Positions 37,774 to 46,153 of a stretch of 64,000 bases of DNA are shown piece after piece (the stretch's first letter is position 1; each line of letters starts with the position of its first letter). The notes below the pieces were generated by a model that saw only the letters and a list, made by a program, of their open reading frames with translations, made no database searches and had not been told where the DNA came from. The DNA is from Colletes latitarsis (Eukaryota > Arthropoda > Insecta > Hymenoptera > Colletidae), in NCBI RefSeq assembly GCF_051014445.1, contig NW_027488365.1, positions 5,704,001 through 5,768,000 on the forward strand, written 5' to 3'. The position numbers and the translations under genes were made by a program.

Positions 37774-40765
37774 TGTTCTCTGGTTTGGATCACGAAGTAA
37801 TGTGGGACCACACTGAAACAATCAATTAAACCTGGTCTTGATAAATATTTTAGAGGATAACGCATGTTAGGTCTGGGATAGGTCTGGGATTTGCCCTCAT
37901 CAGGCTCATACTTTCGCGTTTTTCACATACTTGTTGAACAGATCCCGGGTTTTTTCTGGATGGGGTCACGTAGTAGTGTGGTACCACACTGAAACAGTCG
38001 ATTAAACCTGGTTTCGATCAATATTTATGAGGATAACGCATATTAGGTCTAGGTTAGTCCTGGGATTTTCACTCATCAGACTCATACTTTCGCATTCTTC
38101 ACATACTTGTTGAACGGATCCTGGGTTTTTACTGGTTTGGATCACGTAGTAGTGTGGTACCACACTGAAACATTCAATTAAACCTGGTCTTGATAAATAT
38201 TTTAGAGGATAACGCATGTTAGGTCTGGGTTAGGTCTAGGATTTGCCCTCATCAGGCTCATACTTTCGCATATTTCTCATCCTTCATGGCTGGATCCTGG
38301 GCTATTTCTGGATTGGATCACGTAGTAATGTGGTACCACACTGAAACAGTCAATTAAACCTGGTTTTGATGAATATTTTAGAGAATAATTCATGTTAGGT
38401 CTAGGTTAGGTCAGGGATTTGCTCTCATCAGGCTCATTCTTTCGCATATTTCTCATACTAGATGGCTAGATCCTGGGCTTTTTCTGGATTGCATCACGTA
38501 GTAATGAAGTACAACACTGAAACACTCAATTAATCCTGGTTTCCATCAATATTATTGAGGATAACGCATGTTAGGTCTAGGTTAGGCCTGGGATTTTCAC
38601 TCATCAGACTCATACTTTCACATTCTTCACATACTTGTTGAACGGATCTTGGGTTTTTTCTGGTGTGGATCACGTAGTAATGTGGTACCACACTGAAACA
38701 GTCCATTAAACATGCTTGCGATCAATATTTTAGAGGATAACGCATGTTAGGTCTGGGTTAGGTCTAGGATTTGCCCTCATCAGGCTCACACATTCGCATA
38801 TTTCTCATACTTCATGGCTAGATCCTGGGCTGTTTCTGGATTGTATCACGTAGTAATGTGGTACCACGCTGAAACAGTCAATTAAACCTGGTTTCGATCA
38901 ATATTTTAGAGGATAACGCAAGTTAGGTCTGGGATAGGTCTAGGATTTGCCCTCATCAGGCTCTTACTTTCGCATATTTCTCATACTTCATGGCTAGATC
39001 CTGGGCTAGTTCTGGAGTGGATCACGTAGTAAAGTGGTACCACACTGAAACATTCAATGAAACCTGGTCTGGATATATATTTTAGAGGATAACGCATCTT
39101 AGGTCTGGGTTAGGTCTAAGATTTGCCCTCATCAGGCTCACAGTTTCGCGTTTTTCACATACTTGTTGAACAGATCCTGGGTTTTTTCTGGTTTGGATCA
39201 CGAAGTAGTGTGGTACCACACTGAAACAGTCCATTAAACCTGGTTTCGCTCAATATTTTAGAGGATAACGCATCTTAGGTCTAGGTTAGGTCTGAGATTT
39301 GCTCTCATCAGGCTCATTCTTTCGCATATTTCTCATACTTGATGGCTAGATCCTGGGCTTTTTCTGGATTGCATCACGTAGTAATGTAGTACCACACTGA
39401 AACAGTCAATGAAACCTGGTTTCCATCAATATTTTAGAGGACAACGCAAGTTAGGTCTAGGTAAGGCCTGAGATTTTCTCTGATCAGACTCATACTTTCG
39501 CATCCTTCACATACTTGTTGAACGGATCCTGGGTTTTTTCTGGTTTGCATCACGTAGTAATGTGGTACCACACTGAAACATTCCATTAAACCTGGTTTGG
39601 ATCAATATTTTAGAGGATAACGCAAGTTAGGTCTGGGATCGGTCTGGGATTTGCCCTCATCAGGCGCATACTTTCGCGTTTTTCACATACTTGTTTAACA
39701 GATCATGGGTTTTGTCTGGTTTGGGTCACGTAGTAGTGTGATACCACACTGAAACAGTCGATTAAACCTGGTTTCGATCAATATTTTAGAGGATAACGCA
39801 AGTTAGGTCTGGGATAGGTCTAGGATTTGCCCTCATCAGGCTCTTACTTTCGCTTATTTCTCATACTTGTTGAACGGATCTTGGGTTTTTTCTGGTGTGG
39901 ATCACGTAGTAATGTGGTACCACACTGAAACAGTCCATTAAACCTGCTTGCGATCAATATTTTAGAGGATAACGCATGTTAGGTCTGGGTTAGGTCTAGG
40001 ATTTGCCCTCATCAGGCTCACACATTCGCATATTTCTCATACTTCATGGCTAGATCCTGGGCTGTTTCTGGATTGTATCACGTAGTAATGTGGTACCACG
40101 CTGAAACAGTCAATTAAACCTGGTTTCGATCAATATTTTAGAGGATAACGCAAGTTAGGTCTGGGATAGGTCTAGGATTTGCCCTCATCAGGCTCTTACT
40201 TTCGCATATTTCTCATACTTCATGGCTAGATCCTGGGCTAGTTCTGGAGTGGATCACGTAGTAAAGTGGTACCACACTGAAACATTCAATGAAACCTGGT
40301 CTGGATATATATTTTAGAGGATAACGCATCTTAGGTCTGGGTTAGGTCTAAGATTTGCCCTCATCAGGCTCACAGTTTCGCGTTTTTCACATACTTGTTG
40401 AACAGATCCTGGGTTTTTTCTGGTTTGGATCACGAAGTAGTGTGGTACCACACTGAAACAGTCCATTAAACCTGGTTTCGCTCAATATTTTAGAGGATAA
40501 CGCATGTTAGGTCTAGGTTAGGTCTGGGATTTGCCCTCATCAGGCGCATACTTTCGCGTTTTTCACATACTTGTTTAACAGATCATGGGTTTTTTCTGGA
40601 TTGGGTCACGTAGTAGTGTGGTACCACACTGAAACAGTCGATTAAACCTGGTTTCGATCAATATTTATGAGGATAACGCATATTAGGTCTAGGTTAGTCC
40701 TGGGATTTTCACTCATCAGACTCATACTTTCGCATTCTTCACATACTTGTTGAACGGATCCTGGG
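37774..40765 (+). repeat. HOR E unit with internal 7-monomer duplication
   Basis: E material bounded by TGTTCTCTGG markers 2992 bp (17 monomers) apart. Within it a 7-monomer (1232-bp) segment starting near 38630 is repeated from about 39862 to 40520: CACATTCGCATATTTC at 38789 and 40021, and the GGATATATATTTTAG monomer at both. The first chimeric monomer, near 39850, reads CGCTTATTTCTCATACTTGTTGAAC, a class B first half joined to class A. Confidence 0.7.
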
Positions 40766-42631
40766 TGTTCTCTGGTTTGGATCACGAAGTAATGTGGGAC
40801 CACACTGAAACAATCAATTAAACCTGGTCTTGATAAATATTTTAGAGGATAACGCATGTTAGGTCTGGGATAGGTCTGGGATTTGCCCTCATCAGGCTCA
40901 TACTTTCGCGTTTTTCACATACTTGTTGAACAGATCCCGGGTTTTTTCTGGATTGGGTCACGTAGTAGTGTGGTACCACACTGAAACAGTCGATTAAACC
41001 TGGTTTCGATCAATATTTATGAGGATAACGCATATTAGGTCTAGGTTAGTCCTGGGATTTTCACTCATCAGACTCATACTTTCGCATTCTTCACATACTT
41101 GTTGAACGGATCCTGGGTTTTTACTGGTTTGGATCACGTAGTAGTGTGGTACCACACTGAAACATTCAATTAAACCTGGTCTTGATAAATATTTTAGAGG
41201 ATAACGAATGTTAGGTCTGGGTTAGGTCTAGGATTTGCCCTCATCAGGCTCATACTTTCGCATATTTCTCATACTTCATGGCTGGATCCTGGGCTATTTC
41301 TGTATTGGATCACGTAGTAATGTGGTACCACACTGAAACAGTCAATTAAACCTGGTTTTGATGAATATTTTAGAGAATAATTCATGTTAGGTCTAGGTTA
41401 GGTCAGGGATTTGCTCTCATCAGGCTCATTCTTTCGCATATTTCTCATACTAGATGGCTAGATCCTGGGCTTTTTCTGGATTGCATCACGTAGTAATGAA
41501 GTACAACACTGAAACACTCAATTAAACCTGGTTTCCATCAATATTATTGAGGATAACGCATGTTAGGTCTAGGTTAGGCCTGGGATTTTCACTCATCAGA
41601 CTCATACTTTCACATTCTTCACATACTTGTTGAACGGATCTTGGGTTTTTTCTGGTGTGGATCACGTAGTAATGTGGTACCACACTGAAACAGTCCATTA
41701 AACCTGCTTGCGATCAATATTTTAGAGGATAACGCATGTTAGGTCTGGGTTAGGTCTAGGATTTGCCCTCATCAGGCTCACACTTTCGCATATTTCTCAT
41801 ACTTCATGGCTAGATCCTGGGCTGTTTCTGGATTGTATCACGTAGTAATGTGGTACCACGCTGAAACAGTCAATTAAACCTGGTTTCGATCAATATTTTA
41901 GAGGATAACGCAAGTTAGGTCTGGGATAGGTCTAAGATTTGCCCTCATCAGGCTCTTACTTTCGCATATTTCTCATACTTCATGGCTAGATCCTGGGCTA
42001 GTTCTGGAGTGGATCACGTAGTAAAGTGGTACCACACTGAAACATTCAATGAAACCTGGTCTGGATATATATTTTAGAGGATAACGCATCTTAGGTCTGG
42101 GTTAGGTCTAAGATTTGCCCTCATCAGGCTCACAGTTTCGCGTTTTTCACATACTAGTTGAACAGATCCTGGGTTTTTTCTGGTTTGGATCACGAAGTAG
42201 TGTGGTACCACACTGAAACAGTCCATTAAACCTGGTTTCGCTCAATATTTTAGAGGATAACGCATGTTAGGTCTAGGTTAGGTCTGAGATTTGCTCTCAT
42301 CAGGCTCATTCTTTCGCATATTTCTCATACTTGATGGCTAGATCCTGGGCTTTTTCTGGATTGCATCACGTAGTAATGTAGTACCACACTGAAACAGTCA
42401 ATGAAACCTGGTTTCCATCAATATTTTAGAGGACAACGCAAGTTAGGTCTAGGTAAGGCCTGAGATTTTCTCTGATCAGACTCATACTTTCGCATCCTTC
42501 ACATACTTGTTGAACGGATCCTGGTTTTTTTCTGGTTTGCATCACGTAGTAATGTGGTACCACACTGAAACATTCCATTAAACCTGGTTTGGATCAATAT
42601 TTTAGAGGATAACGCAAGTTAGGTCTGGGAT
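40766..42631 (+). repeat. HOR E unit interrupted by the LINE
   Basis: E-type monomers from the TGTTCTCTGG marker to the LINE insertion point. The block matches 46958-48823 at offset 6192 bp. That offset equals 5456 (31 monomers) plus the 722-bp LINE and 14-bp duplicated target. Shared private variants include CCTGGTTTTTTTCTGG (42520s and 48710s) and CACATACTAGTTGAAC. Confidence 0.75.
42618..42631 (+). repeat. LINE target-site duplication, left copy
   Basis: GTTAGGTCTGGGAT, 14 bp, immediately left of the LINE. The identical 14 bp follow the poly-A tail at 43354-43367. The two preceding A bases (42616-42617) could also belong to the duplication, because the right copy is preceded by the A tail, so the true length is 14-16 bp. 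A 14-bp stagger fits the target-site duplications known for R1-type elements. Confidence 0.95.
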
Positions 42632-42643
42632 GTGGAGGGCCGT

Positions 42644-42683
42644 GGCCTCCTTCTGCGAGAACGTAATGTTGCAGAAGGAGGCC
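42644..42683 (+). other. Hairpin in ORF2 end, 13-bp stem
   Basis: GGCCTCCTTCTGC (42644-42656) is perfectly complementary to GCAGAAGGAGGCC (42671-42683), leaving a 14-nt loop. It lies within the coding remnant, so the sequence is constrained by both protein and possible RNA structure. Confidence 0.8.
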
Positions 42684-42692
42684 GCGGGGAGG

Positions 42693-42729
42693 GAGCGCGA
42701 GCTTCAGCGGCGCGCTGAAGCTCGCGCTC
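42693..42729 (+). other. Hairpin in ORF2 end, 17-bp perfect stem
   Basis: Bases 42693-42709 pair perfectly with 42713-42729 around a 3-nt loop (GCG). This is the strongest stem in the element. The codons of the two arms encode the basic ERELQRRAEARAR-like stretch, so an Arg-rich peptide is built into a perfect inverted repeat. Confidence 0.85.
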
Positions 42730-42797
42730 GTGCGGTGGCCCGAGGTCGTCGCCCGGTCGCGAGGCGTCGCGGGCGGCCGCCTCGGCGTGGCGGATGA

Positions 42798-43312
42798 CCT
42801 AGGCTGGGAGGGGGGTCCTGAGGGGACCCTCCTCCCGCCAGGCGGCGCCGGGTCGGACCGGTTGGGGGTAGGAGTGCCTCCCCCTACCGGTCCGACGCAA
42901 GGGGAGGCACCCTCGGCGGTCTGGTGCGGCCATGAACGCCCGGCCGCCGAGGGGTGGAAACGGGGTCGCGGGCGGTTGCGAGTTGGGGCTCGCAGCCGCC
43001 ACTAAACGCGGCCCCGGGACGGATAGCGGCGGGATGGAGTGGCCTCGTCCCGCCGCTATGAGGCAGTGTGTCTACTGGGGGGACCGATTGTCCCCCCGGG
43101 GGATGGGCGCGAAAGCGCGGGCACGGGGAGGATACCGGACGAATGCTTCGAGCGATTCCCGGTATCCTCCCAAAGCGTGCCGAAGGGTCACCGTGGGGTT
43201 TTTAGTGGGTAGGTCCCGCGCCTGTCGTTGTACTGGCGCGGGGAATCCCACACACCCCTCCCACCTCTCCCCAAGGAGGTGGGAGGGAGTCTTTCGAAGA
43301 TTTTCCCCACGA

Positions 43313-43313
<1 letters not shown>
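42798..43313 (+). other. LINE 3' UTR with serial hairpins
   Basis: GC-rich, non-coding, and filled with inverted repeats. Stems read directly: 42806-42818/42823-42836; 42852-42861/42887-42896, with a further 5 bp inside; 42910-42919/42944-42953; 42971-42982/42989-43000; 43023-43034/43048-43059; 43077-43084/43090-43097; 43126-43138/43159-43171; 43215-43222/43235-43242; and 43256-43266/43277-43287. Two more stems lie upstream in the ORF2 end. Most stems are perfect or have one G-U pair. In related elements the 3' UTR is what the element's reverse transcriptase recognises, so a structural role is plausible but inferred. Short open frames over this region on both strands are by-products of high GC. 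Confidence 0.8.

Positions 43314-43353
<40 letters not shown>
43314..43353 (+). other. Poly-A tail of the LINE
   Basis: Forty uninterrupted A residues between GACGAC-like UTR end (…CCCACGAC) and the right target copy; up to two of them could belong to the target duplication. An unbroken run of this length usually means a young insertion, though assembly or sequencing may have altered the exact count. Confidence 0.95.
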
Positions 43354-43356
<3 letters not shown>

Positions 43357-43367
43357 AGGTCTGGGAT
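43354..43367 (+). repeat. LINE target-site duplication, right copy
   Basis: GTTAGGTCTGGGAT directly after the A tail, identical to 42618-42631. The satellite then resumes in phase with CGGTCTGGGATTTCCCC, the continuation also found at the empty site 48810-48840. Confidence 0.95.
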
Positions 43368-44393
43368 CGGTCTGGGATTTCCCCTCATCAGGCGCATACT
43401 TTCGCGTTTTTCACATACTTGTTTAACAGATCATGGGTTTTGTCTGGTTTGGGTCACGTAGTAGTGTGATACCAGACTGAAACAGTCGATTAAACCTGGT
43501 TTCGATCAATATTTTACAGGATAACGCAAGTTAGGTCTAGGATAGCCCTGGGATATTCACTCATCAGACTCAAACTTTCGCATTCTTCACATACTTGTTG
43601 AACTGATCCTGGGTTTTTTCTGGTTTGGTTCACGTAGTAATGTGGTACCACACTGAAACATTCAATTAAACCTGATCTTGATAAATATTTGAGAGGATAA
43701 CGCATGTTAGGTCTAGGTTAGGTCGGGGATTTTCACTCATCAGACTCATACTTTCGCATTCTTCACATACTTGTTGAACGGATCCTGGGCTTTTTCTGGT
43801 ATGGATCACGTAGTAATGTGGTACCACACTGAAACAGTCGAATAAACCTGGTTTCGATCAGTATTTTCGAGGATAACGCAAGATAAGTCTGGGATAGGTC
43901 TGGGTTTTGACCTCATCAGACTCATACTTTCGCGTTTTTCACATACTTGTTGAACAGATCCTGGGTTTTTTCTGGTTTGGATCACGTAGTAGTGTGGTAC
44001 CACACTGAAACAGTCCATTAAACCTGCTTGCGATCAATATTTTAGAGGATAACGCATGTTAGGTCTGGGTTAGGTCTAGGATTTGCCGTCATCAGGCTCA
44101 TTCTTTCGCATATTTCTCAAACTTGGAGGCTAGATTCTGGGCCTTTTCTGGATTGTATCACGTAGTAATGAAGTACAACACTGAAACAGTCAATTAAACC
44201 TGGTTTCCATCAATATCCTAGAGGACAACGCAAGTTAGGTCTGGGATAGGTCTTGGACTTGCCCTCACCAGGCTCATACTTTCGCGGTTTTCACATACTT
44301 CTTGAACAGATCCAGGGTTTTTTCTGGTTTGGATCACGTAGTAGTGTGGTACCACACTGAAACAGTCCATGAAACTTGGTTTGGATCAATATT
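43368..44393 (+). repeat. E remainder and entry to block F
   Basis: About six monomers after the insertion. The CGGTCTGGG/GGCGCATAC and AGGATAGCCCTGGG monomers complete the E unit. Then come monomers with GGTATGGATCACG, GATCAGTATTTTCGAGG, AAGATAAGTCTGGG and ACTTGGAGGCTAGATTC. The same order is found at 48824-49849, offset 5456 bp, with a few substitutions. Confidence 0.75.
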
Positions 44394-46153
44394 TTAGAGG
44401 ATAACGCATGTTAGGTCTAGGTTAGGTCTGGGATTTTCACTCATCAGACTCATACTTTCGCCTTCTTCACATACTTGTTGAACGGATCCTGGGTTTTTTC
44501 TGGTTTGGATCACGTAGTAATGTGGGACCACACTGAAACAAACAATTAAACCTGGTCTTGATAAATATTTTTGAGGATAACGCATGTTAGGTCTAGCTTA
44601 GGCCGGGGTTTTTCACTCATCAGACTCATACTTTCGCATTCTTCACATACTTGTTGAACGGATCCTGGGTTTTTACTGGTTTGGATCACGTAGTAATGTG
44701 GTACCACGGTGAAACAGTCAATTAAAACTGGTTTCGATCAATATCTTAGAGGATAACGCATGTTAGGTCTGGGTTAGGTCTAGGATTTGCCCTCATCAGG
44801 CTCATACTTTCGCATATTTCTCATACTTCATGGCTGGATCCTGGGCTATTTCTGGATTGGATCACGTAGTAATGTGGTACCACACTGCAACTGTCAATTA
44901 AACCTGGTTTTGATCAATATTTTAGAGAACAATTCATGTTAGGTCCAGGTTAGGTCTGGGGTTTGCTCTCATCAGGCTCATTCTTTCGCATATTTCTCAT
45001 ACTTGATGGCTAGATCCTGGGCTTTTTCTGGATTGCATCACGTAGTAATGAAGTACAACACTGAAACAGTCAATTAAACCTGGTTTCCATCAATATCCTA
45101 GAGGACAACGCATGTTAGGTCTGGGATAGGTCTGGGATTTGCCCTCATCAGACTCATACTTTCGCACACTTCACATACTCGTTGAACAGATTCTGGGTTT
45201 TTTCTGGTTTGGATCACGTAGTAATGTGGTACCACACTGAAACAGTCGATTAAACCTGGTTTCGATCAATATTTTAGAGGATAACGCATGTTAGGTCTAG
45301 GTTAGGCCTGGGATTTTCACTCATCAGGCTCATACTTTCGCATTCTTCACATACTTGTTGAACGGATCCTGGGTTTTTTCTGGTTTGGATCACGTAGTAA
45401 TGTGGGACCACACTGAAACAAACAATTAAACCTGGTCTTGATAAATATTTTTGAGGATAACGCATGTTAGGTCTAGCTTAGGCCGGGGTTTTTCACTCAT
45501 CAGACTCATACTTTCGCATTCTTCACATACTTGTTGAACGGATCCTGGGTTTTTACTGGTTTGGATCACGTAGTAATGTGGTACCACGGTGAAACAGTCA
45601 ATTAAAACTGGTTTCGATCAATATCTTAGAGGATAACGCATGTTAGGTCTGGGTTAGGTCTAGGATTTGCCCTCATCAGGCTCATACTTTCGCATATTTC
45701 TCATACTTCATGGCTGGATCCTGGGCTATTTCTGGATTGGATCACGTAGTAATGTGGTACCACACTGCAACTGTCAATTAAACCTGGTTTTGATCAATAT
45801 TTTAGAGAACAATTCATGTTAGGTCCAGGTTAGGTCTGGGGTTTGCTCTCATCAGGCTCATTCTTTCGCATATTTCTCATACTTGATGGCTAGATCCTGG
45901 GCTTTTTCTGGATTGCATCACGTAGTAATGAAGTACAACACTGAAACAGTCAATTAAACCTGGTTTCCATCAATATCTTAGAGGACAACGCAAGTTAGGT
46001 CTGGGATTGGTCTGGGACTTTCCCTCATCAGGCTCATACTTTCGCGTTTTTCACATACTTGTTGAACTGATCCTGGGTTTTTTCTGGTTTGTATCACGTA
46101 GTAGTGTGGTACCACACTGTAACAGTCCATTAAACCTGGTTTGGATCAATATT
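44394..46153 (+). repeat. Block F, 5-monomer repeat (880 bp) x2
   Basis: A five-monomer unit (880 bp) present twice, at 44394 and 45274. Shared private variants are GAAACAAACAATTAAACC, GGTCTAGCTTAGGCCGGGG, ACCACGGTGAAAC, CACTGCAACTGTC, GAGAACAATTCATG and GGTCCAGGTTAGG. The copies differ at the edges (CGCCTTCTTCAC versus CGCATTCTTCAC; CCTAGAGGACAACGCATG versus CTTAGAGGACAACGCAAG). Both copies recur as a pair at about 49850 and 50730. Confidence 0.8.

Larger units (their letters stand above)
1..42631 (+). repeat. 176-bp satellite array, left arm
   Basis: Head-to-tail tandem repeat of a 176-bp monomer, about 242 copies, all in the same orientation. I start the monomer at CCTGGTTTCGATCAATATTT. 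The next landmarks are GAGGATAACGCATGTTAGG, a doubled TTAGGTCT stretch, TTTGCCCTCATCAGGCTCAT, CTTTCGCAT, GATCCTGGG, ATCACGTAGTAATG, GTGGTACCAC and ACTGAAACAGTCAATTAAA. The period was checked by direct counting (starts at 698, 874 and 1050) and from spacings of shared variants, which are multiples of 176 apart from rare 1-4 bp slips. The DNA is moderately AT-rich and no gene is seen. The array begins before base 1. It is interrupted at its right end by a LINE insertion and resumes after it. I do not recognise it as a named satellite family. Confidence 0.97.
42633..42797 (+). pseudogene. ORF2 C-terminal remnant of the LINE
   Basis: An open frame of 54 codons ending at TGA 42795-42797; the element's first base (42632) is the third base of the preceding, truncated codon. 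The peptide begins WRAVASFCENVM, continues with a charged QKEAAGRERE segment and ends in an Arg/Ala/Gly-rich tail with clusters such as RRRGRPPRRGG. Nothing of the endonuclease, reverse-transcriptase or zinc-knuckle parts remains. By chance the AT of the target plus the first G of the element makes an ATG at 42630, so a 55-codon frame starts exactly at the junction. No promoter is visible and I do not regard it as expressed. Family assignment comes from memory of R1-clade ORF2 ends. Confidence 0.65.
42632..43353 (+). mobile_element. 5'-truncated non-LTR retrotransposon, R1-clade-like
   Basis: A 722-bp GC-rich insertion in an AT-rich satellite. It has the three marks of target-primed reverse transcription: 5' truncation, a 3' poly-A tail (40 A) and a 14-bp target-site duplication. 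It retains the last 54 codons of an ORF2-like frame, about 515 bp of structured 3' UTR and the tail. The ORF2 end (FCENVM ... QKEAAGRERE, then Arg-rich) and the 3' UTR motif GTGGGGTTTTTAGTGGGT ... AATCCCAC resemble, from memory, lepidopteran R1-clade elements (the clade of R1, SART and TRAS). No search was run, and family and host are inferred. The lack of visible decay in the tail and target duplication points to a recent insertion. It has no promoter, endonuclease or reverse-transcriptase domain and cannot move on its own. Confidence 0.9.

Noticed and set aside
1..42631. CRISPR-like array of regular repeats
   Set aside because: The repeat fills the whole 176-bp period with no unique spacers between short repeats. 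It is an ordinary head-to-tail satellite.
42632..43353. SINE or processed gene copy instead of a LINE
   Set aside because: No tRNA-, 7SL- or 5S-like head with A and B boxes, and no multi-exon gene resemblance. The open frame ending before a structured 3' UTR and the A tail fit a 5'-truncated LINE better, although a non-autonomous derivative cannot be ruled out.
43314..43353. Poly-A as an assembly gap filler or vector tail
   Set aside because: It is flanked by a LINE 3' UTR on one side and an exact target-site duplication on the other, which is the normal product of target-primed reverse transcription.
42730..43426. Several overlapping frames of 67-164 codons over the GC-rich insertion, on both strands
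   Set aside because: They lie in the LINE 3' UTR, run through inverted repeats and in some cases through the poly-A tail (Lys or Phe runs). High GC lowers stop frequency. Only the 42633-42797 frame matches the expected position and phase of an ORF2 end.
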